Origin: Otis tarda
Taxonomy: Eukaryota > Chordata > Aves > Otidiformes > Otididae
NCBI GenBank assembly: GCA_026413225.1
Contig: CM048552.1
Span: 197,810,053-197,874,052, forward strand
Reading direction: 5' to 3'
Length of the DNA: 64,000 bases
Position numbers and translations under genes: made by a program. Of this stretch, positions 34,161-47,200 are shown piece by piece (position 1 is the stretch's first letter; every line of letters starts with the position of its first letter). Below the pieces are notes generated by a model, which made no database searches, was not told where the DNA came from, and saw nothing but the letters and a program-made list of their open reading frames with translations.

Positions 34161-34893
34161 GGCTGTTCATTGCTGCACATATACATTTGCTGGGCAAAAT
34201 GGGATCACATGGATTTACAGTAGATAAACATATGCCTTTGAATATATTATAGTTTCCTTTTTTTCCCCTTTCATATCTTGATCTGAAGCTTGTTAAATTG
34301 CTATTAGAAAACACTACATGGCAAATGTAATCTTTATGGCTCTGTGTCCAAGATGCTTTAATGATGAAGAAGGAGAAAGAAATTAAGGCATTCTTTTAAA
34401 ATCAGCTGCTTATTTCCTATAAACCTCCACACACTGTTGGGAGATCTGGTAAAAATACTAGAAAATCAATAGGAACTCAGAAAAAGTTGGAATGTGTTTT
34501 TCCTCATAGGAGACACTCCTCTTGTCTAAAAGACTCCTAAAATCTTAACAGAATAGAAAACAGTGCTTGACAGTTCCTATTTTGGAGGTCGAGAGAGCTG
34601 GAGATGGTTTGCTGGGTTAGAAGGTGCAGTAAGAAGAAGGTGCAGAAGGTGTTAATGCAGATGCTGGCTTATCTTTCACAGCAGCAGAGACTTTTTTTTA
34701 AAATCACAGTATCAGCACCAGCATGTAGACAACTTAGATGAGTTTCAAATATTCAGGGGAAAAAAATCTACCTTTAATTTATATTTAGAAGGAGTTGCTC
34801 CACTGCTGATATCAAGGATGGAGTTTGCTCTCTTTGGGGTGGAAATTGTGACGAAGGGCCTTGCGGAACCATGTCTTCATCTTCACAAGGATT

Positions 34894-35223
34894 TTATGAG
34901 AGCCTGCTGATTCTTGCAGATGCTCCAGAATTGCTGTCTGAAGATATCTGCACTCTGTTTGACTCTGTATCATTTCTGAACAACTCATGGGAATTATGGC
35001 TCAGAGAATCATGCTGAGTCCCTGGTGGTTCAGTCTCTCTTCTTAAATGTCCGGAGGAAGACTCTGTCTTTGCATTGCTGAGATGCTTGTGGCAAATGCA
35101 TGGAGCTGATCCTGCTAGGCGCTGAACACTGTGGATGGAGTCAGCAATGAATGTAAGCGCAGAACTGGTTCCTTTGACAAAATTATTCAAGTGTTTAAAC
35201 CCACAATCAGACCACTTCCTGGA
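34894..35223 (-). other. Open frame of unknown status, possible terminal exon
   Basis: A minus-strand frame open from a TAG at 35224-35226 to a stop at 34894-34896, about 109 codons. There is no ATG near its start; the first plausible residues are KWSDCGFKHLNNF. The reading is mixed-polar and protein-like (for example SALTFIADSIHSVQRLAGSA), then serine- and asparagine-rich, but I recognise no family. A weak splice-acceptor-like TTAGTCCAG precedes it, without a good pyrimidine tract. A frame of this length is expected by chance several times in 64 kb, so coding status is unproven. Confidence 0.15.
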
Positions 35224-37858
35224 CTAAGCCAAGATACTCTGCTTTGGGCAAGATCTTACATGAAATATCAGTGCCCCTAATAAACACAGTATTTTTGCTG
35301 GTCAAGCATATATGTGGGAAGATTTTGTAAGAGATGGGGGTGGGACAGGGACAGGAGGATCAGAGGGATGCGAATTCTGGGTTCTCCTAAGCTTGAGTGG
35401 GAAATCAATTGAGAGCTCTTCTCAAGAGAGATCAAGTTGCTGGGCTGTAATCATCCTCCCCAGCCAAGAGCCCATGAGAAATTATCTCCTCATTAGGGCA
35501 CTCAGGAGAGGGGCAGGTGCCAGGGGCATAGGGCAGGTTTTTCTGATCACTTGTTATGGCCTGTGCACCTTGCTTGAGGAGAGGGTACCAAAGTGCCTTC
35601 CTGGATCTCATCCTTCATCCTTCTGCATGTCCAGGATGAGCAATGCAAGTCATCTTAGGCATAGCTTTCATGTGGTTCTTTTCTGAGACCATCAGTAGTA
35701 GCAATTCTCTGGTACACTGAAGTCCTCTGCCTATCAGTTGGGACATTTTCCCTTTGTCAGGAAAGTGCTCGTTAACACTAGCTGAGGGAATCTGCTCTCT
35801 GAGAGCAGCGCATCCTCAGTGACAGGTATGTGCCAAGCTGGGGCAGGATCAGCCTCCATAAGCTTCCCTGACATCTTCCAGTGGTAGCAGCTGGATGCTG
35901 CCCAAGCGGGCCTTTCCCAGCTCTCCCGTGCCTCCTCTGCCAAGGAAGGGAATGCCACATCCCCTTACAGGGCTGTGTGATCCCCCCCAAACTGCTGTAC
36001 ATCTCACTCGAACGCCTTTCGATCTGCTGTCCCGAAAGTTTAATAAAGGTAATGATAGTTGTCTGCCCCAGGCCATCTCTGTAAGCCAGCAAAGAGTGCT
36101 CTGATCTTGTAAATCGCACTGCAAATTGCCTACATATCTCTCAGAGTTTGTTAGTTTATTTGTTTCAGTTTTCTTCTGCAGCTCTCAGCTGGTGTTGGAC
36201 CCAGGAGACCGGATCAGACCAGACCGACTATGGATTTGAGCCAGCATGGCAAATCTGGGACAATTTATCTTTTTATTTTATTTTATTATTTTTTTTTCAG
36301 TACAGCAGCAGCAAGTCAGCTTTTGAGCCAGCACCTCACAGTGCCTCGTGACTATCACAGATATAAAAACCATGTGATGCTGCTTGGTAACACTCGAATG
36401 TTAAGTACTGTACATGTCCCAAGGACTGCACTGTATTTAATCAAAAGTAACAAATACTGTATAAACACACCAAATTCAGAGGCATCTGCTATTAATTCAA
36501 CAGAGCAAGGGTAATAGTGCTGCTTATAAATTTGAAATTCTCTACGTATTAAATAGGAATTGCCGACAACATAGCACTTACCATATAATCTGTAAAAGCG
36601 GGGAAAAATATGATCTGTTGACCATTGATAAATAAAAAAAAAATAAACCTATGGAGTAAAACCAAGACACAGTGAAGGCAGTCTTTCAGAATCAAACAAA
36701 ACAGCATCCAAATTAACCCGGGCAAGATCCAGACTCAGGCTATAGCCACAGATCAAAACATTCCTCTGCATATAAACATCCTGCCATGGGGGCTGATCAA
36801 CATCTCACATTAGTAATACTATATTCCCTGAGAAGAGCTTTCAAGGCACACATCAGCACAAAAGATGTGAAGTTCAAAGCCAACAATAAGAAAACAATTA
36901 GAAACAGACATCTCCTACTCAAGGACTCCACCAAGAATGGCAAGCTTTTTTATTAGCACAATAATCCCTGCAGTGGCAAAGGAAAGCGCTCGGAGAAGTC
37001 AGAGAAGAGACAAAACAGTCTGTGAAAATTAAAGTAACAATATACTACTGGACAATGTTTTATATGTGCATATTGGGAAACAAAAAAAAAAGACAGCAGA
37101 AGGAGAACACAGCAATAAATAAAGAAAAGGATTCAGACTTTAACCCGCTCCCCCCAAAGAGGCTTCAGTTTATCTTACATATTTTTATATTGTTCCTACC
37201 CCAAAATTGGAACACTCTGTGATCTTTACTGTATTTATGAATGTGAAGCCTTTCTGATAAAGGGATTATCCCTATTCTACATGCAGGGAAATGAGATCTT
37301 ACACAGGAAGCAGTGAGTCAAATCTGACCTTTTCAGTGTGAGGCCGGTCTTGGACCACACTTCCTTTCTTTACCATAGTTTTTCTCTAATCTCATATCAT
37401 CATGCAGTATATATGGGTTGTAGTAGATAAAATGGATGTATAGTGCTGTTCTAATCCATCAGGAAAACCTATTTCTTTCTGCGACTTTAGAGTTTATGTT
37501 ACGAACCAGCCTGCATCTGCACTATTGCTTCAGGAGCTCCTTTCCTCTACCCCAGCTTGCTTCAGCTCCTGGATTTTTGCTGCAGCTGCTAGAGAAAACA
37601 TCCCATAGTTAATGTGACGGCGCTAATCAAAGTGTTAAAGAAAACATTGCTTTTAACATTAAAATAGAATTATGCAATGGCTGAGCTACTGGATCATGCC
37701 CTTTGGTCTTCCCTCCCTCTGTTTTCTAACAACTGCTCCATCAGGTAAAGGGCTTCACCTGCACCATCACAGAATTGCCCGCATTACTGCTGTTGCTGCA
37801 GGTACTTCAGTCTGCTCTGGAATTAGCTTGTCTTTTCAGCTATTTACTGTTCTTATGA

Positions 37859-37876
37859 TTTTTTTTTTTTTTTTTT
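37859..37876 (+). repeat. T18 homopolymer
   Basis: Eighteen consecutive T residues. No processed gene copy is recognisable on the complementary side, so it is listed as a simple repeat. Confidence 0.9.
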
Positions 37877-39463
37877 GTTTCCTTGGCAAATATAATCTCA
37901 GTAAATTGACACTGAGAAACCACCAAGGACAGATGTTTGCTTAGAGGTTTCCTGTGCGGTAATACAATTCAGGAAGAGGCATGAGGCCACTGAAGACAGC
38001 TTAACCACAGGTGAGACCTTCCTGGCAGGGAGGCCCCCGGAGACTGGTTGCAGTGGGACAGGTTTGTCCCAATCTGAGCGGCAGCCCTGGGATCCTCCCT
38101 ACTAGGGCTTTTGCTGAAATGCAGCATCTACAGCACTTCTTTTAGATAGGAAAGGCAATCACATGGGAAGGTTTATCTGAGGATGATCAATCATCCCCAA
38201 ATGTTCCCTGTCTTTCCCACCAGCACTTCGATGTGCTGTGTCATAAAAATGTCGGAGAACTTTGGCTAAGATCTAATAGAGGATTTTTACTGTTCAGAAC
38301 TATTTCTTCAGAAATATTAAACACGATGAAACTGAGTTAGGGGAGGAGGAGGCGTTTATGCCAGAGGAATGGATCCTCGCAGCATTCTCCCTGCATAAGC
38401 ACTGTCTGTTGCTGATGGCCAGGGTTACCAGCCGCTCTCTTCTCCCTTGCTCAACAGCCTGAAAGGAAAGGAAAGAATGGGTGTGGGAGGACCATGCTGC
38501 CCTTAATTTCACACCATAAGGTTTTTCTTAATTTCATTTGAGAAAACATAAATCTCCCTGGAGTGGGCTGTCAGCAGGAGCTTGTTTGGGGAGGGGGAGT
38601 TATAGAGAGGTTGCCTTGGGGTAAAATCAACCTCCCCCTCCTGATTTACTCAAATCTTTGGCAGCCCCTAGGAACATAAACCAAGTAATTTTGTAACTGT
38701 GCCTTATTAAAAACGAGTTATAGAGAAAAAAAAGAACAAGTTTTAAAAGGGGATAGGAGTGGCGATGAGTTCCAGACCTGGTCCTGAGTGGCAGGTGGTT
38801 AACGGGAACCTTCGGAGGAACCATGCTCGGGAAGGTGCCCCAGGGACAGGCTCTGCAGTTGTATCTGTTAGCAATAATTTCTCCAGCAATTCTCTGAGGT
38901 TGTGAAATAAATGTAGGCTCCAATAAAATAGATGGTGCTTGTATTTAATGATGACTGTGCTAGGAAAGAGCTTGCACTCTGTCACGAGGGCCATAAGGTG
39001 AATAAAGAAAGTGAAATGCAACCTGAAGAAGATTATGCAGCTGTGAAGCTACATTTGGATTGATTAAATGGACGAGGAGAGGAAAAAATCAATGCAGGTC
39101 CTCCACTCTGGGATATGACTGTGAACGCGTTACTCTTAAATCCTCCAAAGACACGTGCCAAGCAAATTCCCAAATGGGCATTTCCATCTTTCACTAACTG
39201 CCCTCAAAACGAAGCCCATTCAGTGAAATCAATCACTCTTAAGGCAAGATTTTTCCAGGGACTCTATATCCGAGAAACTCAGCCTGCTGTAACTTCCAAG
39301 TACAAAGCACAAAAGTCAGCGCCGGGTTCATTCCCAGAGTTACTTGAGATGCTGGTTTCTGCACAGAGACTGGGTGCTTCACTTGCTCTTCTGCAAAATA
39401 GTGGCCTATGAAAGGAACCGTGAATTTGGGATGTTGTGAATGAAATGTGTTTAGATAATCGTG

Positions 39464-40228
39464 CTCCTCACATTCCTCCCCTGCTCCGTTGTGGGGTCCC
39501 ACCCCTATGCCACAGTCCTTCGTGGAACTGCTCCGGCGTGGGTCATCTCTTCCACGGAGTACAGTCTCTCCAGAACAGCTGTCCCAGCGGGCCCTCCATG
39601 GGCCACAGCCGCCTTCAGGCATCCACCTCCCCCGGTGTGGGGTCCTTCACGGGCTCCAAGTGGATCTCTGCTCCTCCGTGGACCTCCATGGGCTGCAGGG
39701 GGACAACCTGCTCCACCATGGTCGTCACCACAGGCTGCAGGGGAATCTTGGCCAGGAGGCGCATTACTCCTCCCCCTCCTTCTGAACTGACCTTGGCGTC
39801 TGCAGCCGTTCTTCACAACAGGCTGGCAGATGTCTCTCCGGATCTTTTTTACATCTTATTCACTTCTCATCTCCTCTCCACTTCTTGCAGCCAGGCTGGA
39901 CCGAGTCGGGCCCAGTCGGCTGCCTGGCGAGAGGCCAGAGGGTGAGGCCTGCAAGGCCCATGAGGCCTGCGCCTCCCCCTCTGCGCCTCTGCCCCCACTC
40001 AGCTGCTTCACATCTTCTCTTCTCTTTTTTTTTTCAGTTTTCCCCTTCTTAAATATGTTATCGCAGAGGCGTTATCACGGGACATTCTGCTACCAATCGG
40101 CTCAGCCTTGGCCAGCAGCAGGTCCGCCCTAGGCCTGGCCAAGTCCACTGAACAAAGGGGAGCGACTTCTAGCAGTTTCCTGCAGAAGCTACCACCTTAG
40201 GCCCCCCCTCACTAACAAAACCACGACA
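39464..40228 (-). mobile_element. Truncated ERVK-type LTR
   Basis: About 765 bp of the same LTR family, reverse orientation. It keeps the LTR 5' end (complemented CCACGACA at 40221-40228) but lacks about 375 bp of the R/U5 side. It stops at CTCCTCACATTCC, which in other copies is internal. No target-site duplication is visible, consistent with a later deletion at its left end. It carries the CCCATGAGGCCTG-type variant shared with the copies at 43116 and 61214. Confidence 0.92.
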
Positions 40229-43110
40229 CCAGCATGATCCCTTTATGACACAAATGTTTACACAAAATCTGGTCTGCTAAAGGTTATTTCTCTTAAGAGG
40301 AAAAAATGATCCTGCCATGAGGTTTTAATGTTGAACCATTCTGTTTACTTTTTGAGACTAATTAAGTTGTTTCTGCAAATCAGATAGCAATTGCCAGTTC
40401 TTTTTTTCTGAATTTCAAGACTCTGCCATTCAACCCTCAGCCATAGATAGCCGGAGGTGTTTCTTCATTAACATCTCATTTTGGTTTAGAGAGTTGTGCT
40501 ACAGAAGCCACTGTTATTTCAGATATTTGAGTTCATAACGGAGTGTAACTGTTCCTCGATGGCATCATGAGTGGATGTCAGCAATTTATATCCCATCCAT
40601 AACAATGATTCACTAGGAATTGCTGAAATAACTATAATAACTTAGCCATAAACTTTGTCATTAGACATGGTGGATGTGCAGGGCCACTAGTGCCAGAAGC
40701 AGCACTATAGCAATCACTGAAGTCAATCAATCACCCCATCATGAATGACAGCAATACCTGATTAAGCAAAACCAGTGAAATATTTTGGAAGTCTCCTCAA
40801 GACAAGCCCAATTCCAAGCCCCAACAGGCTTCTGAACAATAGATTTAAACTAGGAAGAAGAGTCAAGTGTTACAAATGGCTCACCTTTTTTCATACCAGT
40901 GTATAATTCAAATTTTTAAAATTGGGGCAGTGGTAATTTTGTTGGTTTCTACCTTAGAACTTTGTCCAAATGCAATACATTTAATTTTTAAGTTATTTTC
41001 ATTATTCTGTAATTATTTTGCCAGTGCTGCTCACTTCTCTTCTAATTTAGAGAGCTTCTCCTAAGTATTGGGATCATGGCAGACAATAAAATGGAAGTGT
41101 TAGCCTTCTTTTTCACTGTGCTCTCTCTTTTTCATGAAACAGAAATTAAACTCTGTGAGAAAATCTGTAATTTTTTCACAGCCATTTTCAGATGCTGTGT
41201 CTTGTTCAATATTTTCAGTGTCTTGTTCAATATTTTCAGTTGGAACAGTGATTCTTTAAGAGAAGGCCCAACTCGTTCATTCGTTGTGTGATTTTAAATG
41301 GACACCTTGAAGAAACTGCTATGAATTGCAGTGCCCCAGCCAGCATGGGGGAGCAGCAGATCTTCCAGCCAGGAGAACGGCACTGTGAGACACGCTGCGC
41401 GGGACTGACAACATGCTGTGTGGCTCCTGGGGAGCTGCTGCCGACTGCCTGGGGCTGTAACTCTTTATTTCGTCTCTAACAGATGAAATGTAAAATTCTC
41501 TTTTTGCAAGGAAGCCTGTATAACTCAGGTCTGGTTTATCCATTTGGTGCTAAACTGCTTTGAAGGATCAGTGCCTTATTGCTACGTAGAGCGGAGAAGG
41601 TCAACGTGAAGGTCATGCCTGGTTCACAAGGCTGTGTGATGAGGTTCATGGGGACCCACTAGCGACAGAGGCTTACATGTGTGTCACTGAAGCATTGGCA
41701 TGACACATGTCTACCAAGGGCATCGCCATCTCGGTGGGAGTGTGAACTCTTGGGCCAACTATGTTCACATATTGTTGGAAATTTAAAAGCAGGTCATGCC
41801 CAAGGCAAGGTTCACCCCTGCGACAGAGCATCAGAAAGAGCCTTGAGTTGGCAATAAACAAAGACAGAGCTGTTGACTGGAAAAGCTTGTAGTGCGCAGG
41901 CCTCTTCCAAACCTTTGGAGCAAGACCCTTTCCAGGTTCCCACCAAGCTACTCAGAATTGCTGGCACCCATGCCCATGTGTATTCCTGTGCAGCAGGTAG
42001 CAGCACGTGCTAGAGGATGCCCTTAGAGCAGTGCCATAAATATTCTTGAAGAAATGGTAAATAAGGGGATAGTAGAGGCCTGGAAAAAGGAGACAGGAAA
42101 ATAGTACCTGGGAGAGCATACCAAAAGGAAAACAGGATCGTTGACATGAAGAAAAAATGGTTTGGAGGCAAAAGTACGATGATCAGTGGGAGCTGGAAGT
42201 ATAGTGAGTGAGTCTGCTCTGGGAAGCAATGGGGAGCTGGGGAAAGACATGGATAGGCTGAGTATCTTTGTAATGCACAGTAGTAAAAAAAGCCTGGCTA
42301 CAACTCTTCTAGTAAATTAAACAGACCAAGGAAGATTCCTGAGCACTGCAACTTGACTGACTGTACTAGCCCCAGCTGTTTATGGGGGATAATTTGCAAA
42401 TGACGACATTTTTAGAGGCTAAGAGATCTACCTATAGGCCACTCTGTGCCTTTCCTTCAGAGGAGTCTTAGGCACATTTCGTTGACCAGTATAGATGTAG
42501 CCCTTTTGCATATGATTTTTAGATCATGTGCCATCTGAAGAGGTCCTGGGCATGACTGAAGTGCCCACAGAGGAGTAAAGTGTTGTCCATCCTCACGTGA
42601 TGTGTGTTGGGTTGATCTCTGTTGATCTCCGTGAAGCCAGGTCTCACGGAGCAGGCAATGAAGCTCTAGTATGAAGCCCTAGTCAGAGCATGCACAGCAG
42701 TTCTGGTCCTTGCTGCCCTTAAGAGTGCTGCCTGGTGTGTATGCAGTAGATACAGCATCAAAATGATGCCACATTGGCTCGGGGATTTCTCCAAAGAACA
42801 GTCCTGCTCCAAAGGACTTAGATTTTACTGTTTAGGGTAGGTTGAAGAAGTTAAGTTGGAAAATGGAGGGACAAAGGCTGCAAGATGATGGATGAGATCA
42901 TCAAAGCCCAACATAAAGGTGTGTTCAGAGAGATGAGGGCAGCCTCAGAAGAGCCCAGAGCCACTGAAGCACATGCAGGGGAACCATCAAAAATGCTGAA
43001 GGCTCAGTGAGGTGACAGCAAGAATGCAAAGCTCACCAAAGACCTTGGAAATGACCAGCCTCAATCACAGAATGCTGACAAATGTAGTAATTTAGAGGAT
43101 CCAGAAAAGA
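40229..43110. other. AT-rich stretch without recognisable genes
   Basis: About 2.9 kb. The only defined small feature is a 21-bp tandem duplication at 41199-41240. No gene or transposon was recognised. Confidence 0.45.
41199..41240 (+). repeat. 21-bp tandem duplication
   Basis: Two exact adjacent copies of a 21-base unit that begins GTCTTGTTCAATATTTTCAG and ends in T (41199-41219 and 41220-41240). Identity of the copies suggests a recent local slippage or duplication. Confidence 0.92.
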
Positions 43111-43115
43111 GCTGG

Positions 43116-44257
43116 TGTCGTAGTTCAACCCCGATCGGGACCAGCCTACGCAGTCTCTCTCTCACTCCCCCCACCCTCCGAGAGAACAGGGAGAGACAAT
43201 ATAAAAAAAAACGGCTCGAGGTTTGAGATAAGGACAGGGAGAAAATCCTTAAAGTTACTGTCACGGGCAAAACAGACTCGACTTGGGGAAAACTATTCAT
43301 TTATTACTACAAACAGCAGGATAATGAGACAGAGAACAAGATAACCTCCATCCACCCCTCCCTCTTCCCAAGCTTAACATTATCTCTACTACCTTCCCCT
43401 CCCAAGCGGCACAGTGGGGAAGAGGGAATGGGGGTTGCGGTCAGTTCATCACACGTTGTTTTACGCCGCTGCTTCATGGTCAGGGGAAGAACTCCTCACA
43501 TTCCTCCCCTGCTGCGTTGTGGGGTCCCACCCATACGCCACAGTCCTTCGTGGAACTGCTCCGGCGTGGGTCATCTCTTCCACGGAGTGCAGTCTCTCCA
43601 GAACGGCTGTCCCAGCGGGCCCTCCACAGGCCACAGCCGCCTTCAGGCATCCACCTCCCCCAGTGTGGGGTCCTTCACAGGCTCCAAGTGGATCTCTGCT
43701 TCTCCGTGGACCTCCATGGGCTGCAGGAGGACAACCTGCTCTACCATGGTCGTCACCACAGGCTGCAGGGGAATCTTGGCCAGGAGCAGCATTACTCCTC
43801 CCCCTCCTTCTGAACTGACCTTGGCATCTGCAGCCGTTCCTCACAACAGGCTGACAGACGCCTCTCAGAATCTCTTCATATCATCCATCTCATCTCCTCT
43901 CCACTTCTTGCAACCGGGCTGGGCTGAGTCGGGCCCAGTTGGCTGCCTGGCGAGAGGCCAGAGGGTGAGGCCTGCAAGGCCCATGAGGCCTGCCCCTCCC
44001 CCTGTGCGCCTCTGCCCTCGCTTAGCTGCTTCACATCTTCTCTTCTTTCTTTCTTTTTTTTTCTGTTTTCCCCTTCTTAAATACGTTATCGCAGAGGCGT
44101 TATCACGGGACATTCTGCTACCAACCGGCTCGGCCTTGGCCAGCAGCGGGTCCACCCTAGGCCTGGCCGAGTCCACTGAACAAAGGGGAGCGACTTCTAG
44201 CAGTTTTCTACAGAAGCTACCACCTTAGGCCGCCCCTCACTTAACAAAACCACAACA
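43116..44257 (-). mobile_element. Solo ERVK-type LTR
   Basis: A 1,142-bp solo LTR in reverse orientation with flanking duplication GCTGG at 43111-43115 and 44258-44262. It is the most diverged full copy: its outer end reads CACAACA rather than CACGACA, and the segment near 43858-43900 has several substitutions. The near-end palindrome reads CCCGATCGGG instead of CCTGATCAGG. An antisense frame of 266 codons (43428-44228) and a sense frame of 127 codons (43461-43844) are open, but other copies shift frame there. Confidence 0.95.
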
Positions 44258-44262
44258 GCTGG

Positions 44263-47200
44263 TAAAAGCATTCAGGGGGCAGGTTTGGAAAAGCTTACAG
44301 ATACAGGGAAAGGAGAGGCAGGGTATTCACTGCAGATGCTTTGTAGGGGAAAGAGAGGTCAACAGAGGGATTTTGAGGAACAATGAGAAGATGCAAAAAA
44401 AAATTTGTCTCCTTCCTCCCTTCCTTCCTTCCTTCCTTCCTTCCTTCCCTTCCTTCCTTCCCTCCCTGCAAACACGTACAGACTGGAACACAGCAAGTCT
44501 AAGGCAAGCAGATGGTTTGCAGGCAGAAAGAGGTGTTCAAGCTGCCTGGCCCAGAGGCATCACCACAGATCTATTCAGACCAGGGTCTATTTTGGGCTTG
44601 GCCCCCTCCTTGGCACAGTCCCGAGCTCCTCCTGTGACTCTGCCAAACTGTGGGCTGAGTCTCCTTTTTTTTTGACAGAACTGGCACATGTTGTTCTTCA
44701 TTCACAATCTGTTTTTTAGAGTCATTTTTACAGCAAATTAGCCAAAGGAAACAACATTTTATTGCATAACAAGACAGCCCAGAAATAGTGAAGAGAAAGT
44801 GAGAAATGTGTTATCAGGAATGAAATTAATCATTAAGAAAAGAGGTTTGAGAGCAGGTTTGCTTGTGCCTTTATGCTATTTTTATGACTCCTACTATTGC
44901 ATTGTCAGGTCCTGGCATAGTACTGTGTCTGGAGCTCCAGCCTGTGCTGCTGACTGCAAAATAATCGCTCACTTTGGAATGCTTTTCTCATTTCGTAAAG
45001 CATCTTTCCCTACAGAAAATCAATGAACAAGTGACCCAGACAGTCAGGTTCACTCACTCCAGCCGTGCTGCAAAGCCTTGGGTGCCAAGGCCTGGCCTGG
45101 ATATACCTGATGCTTGCTGCTTCCACCATGCGTTCCAACACTGGTTAAATGGAGTGGGAACAAGCCCACCTTCACCCACCCTCAAAGCAAGGTGTGCAGG
45201 TAAGGGCTCCTCTCTAAGAAAGGCACCTGCCATGATGCCAGGTTTGAATGAGCCACAGCCACTCACCCGCTGACAACCATATTTCCAGCATTGAGCTCTC
45301 CAGCAGCCCTACTTGAAACACCAACACCACTTCCATGTTCTTCTTCTGGAGCACATGCCGTCAATGGTACCCGAAGCAGCTGCATCTCTCCCATCAGTCT
45401 GCATTGCTCCCACATATCTCTCCTCTAAGTGCCTTCTCACAATGACAGCTTTTCCTAGAAGAGTAGCCATGGAGCAAAACAGTCATCCTGTGAGCCCAAG
45501 GGCTGTGTCTGTGTTGGCACACGGGACATGCCTTGTGCTGGCACTGAGGTCAACACTGAAGCAACAGGATGATTGCGCTGAAATGGCCTATTGGGAATAC
45601 CTCCTGAACTCTGCCCAGCCACTGGTTGGGTAGATTGGCTGTTCTGCTCCAAAATGGTGCTGAGATTGTGCTATCAACTTAACAGGGTAAAGGTCCAGGG
45701 GATGTTCCCAGGAACTTGGGCACAAACCAGGCTGCCTAGCCAAGTGAAAGAGACGGGTGCATGATGTCCTCCCTGAATAATGCGGTAAACAGCCCCTCTG
45801 AAGCTGTGTAGGGCCAAGGCTCCAGGTCTGTCAGATCCAAGTGGCCCCAGGTTTCCGAGTCTTGGCCATCCTGAAGTTTTGCCCATCAGGAAACCAAAGG
45901 TGTCTACAATGAAAGTAAGAATGGGCAGAAGGAGAGAGAACATTTTCCCTCCCCAGCTCATTCCTGCCTACAGACCTTGTTCTGCAACAGAGGGCAGTGC
46001 TGGCATGGTGAAAGGAATCCTCTTCTTGGCAGATTGTGTGGATGGAGAGATCAATGAAGGAATGGAGAGCAGGACAAGGACCAAGTGAGAAATAATAGTT
46101 ACAATGTTTTTAAAGGCTGTAAATACAAACATGAAAGAAAGATAAAGATAAGGAAAAGGCTGTCTTTCTAGGACTGTTTTATTTTTTAGTCACCACAAGG
46201 CATACAGCAACACCTTCTGACGTTTGGGACCCCCACCCCTGTCCCAACAGCTCTGGCCTGGCTCCTCTGAGGTCCCACAGAGAAATGCCCACTTCCAGCA
46301 GCTGCCCTGCCTGTGGCCTCCAGAGCAGGCACCACACGTTTTAATTTACTTGATTTGGCTAACACAGACAGAAACCGCTTTGCAGGATTCTCTCCAACCG
46401 GGTTTCATGCCTACCTCTGTTAGGCCTGTATTTGGTCTCAGTGGCTGTGTAAAGCATGGCCTGCAAGTGTCCACCAGATGATCTTTGGGGCCTGGCGTGT
46501 AACGCTCCTGGGCTTTGCAGGCTGGCTAGAGCTTGTCATACACAGCCAGGAGTTTCCTCTCACGGCTCTGTAGCAGCCACCAACACGCTCGGTTTGCCCA
46601 GTCTGGCTTATGGGTAGCATCTTCCTACCTGATAACCCTCTCCTACCCAGAGACTCCACGTAACTTCCAGCTATAAATGTGCAAACCAGGATTAAATAGG
46701 AGCAGCTGCCCTTGAAGTCATAGGAGCCAATTCATATGTAACAGCAATTATTTTTAGCCTAAAACCTATCTTGTCTAACCTTATATGCTCATAAATATTG
46801 TTCTTCATAAATACAGACACAGACAAGTACTGGTTTTATACAGGCCTCTATACATCAAGAGAACTAAAATTAAGGGCATACTTTCACCTTCACGTGTTTC
46901 TTGGGAAAGACTAACATAAAACGAAGTGCAATGAGCACTGCACAGGTCAAACATAACATATTTTGTTTAAAACTGACTGTAGCTAGACCGGAGATTTTAA
47001 GATTTCAAATCTCAGTGAACTGAAGAATTGCAAAGACAGCTGGAGAAATTTTAGCCTCTAATTTTCCCTACAAATCTCCCTGCTAGGAATTCAAAGTTCA
47101 CATTTTTGCCCACAGACAGAGTGACGTATGTGGGAATACATGTGGCATATGCTCTGGTTATTAAAAGACTAATAAAACTTAAATATTTCTGCAGTCATAA

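Larger units (their letters stand above)
33291..39463. other. Long AT-rich stretch, one possible exon-like frame
   Basis: About 6.2 kb with no recognised gene. It contains a GT-rich microsatellite at about 34130-34160, an 18-T run at 37859-37876 and an open frame on the minus strand at 34894-35223 (listed separately). Segments around 38290-38520 and 38640-39060 keep balanced composition and could be constrained noncoding DNA, but this cannot be shown here. Confidence 0.4.

Noticed and set aside
28360-37876. A14 at 28360 and T18 at 37859 as possible tails of processed gene copies.
   Set aside because: No gene-like sequence or target duplication adjoins either run.
44373-44719. Two overlapping frames of about 100 codons starting next to the CCTT repeat.
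   Set aside because: The first quarter is translated microsatellite and the rest lacks any domain.
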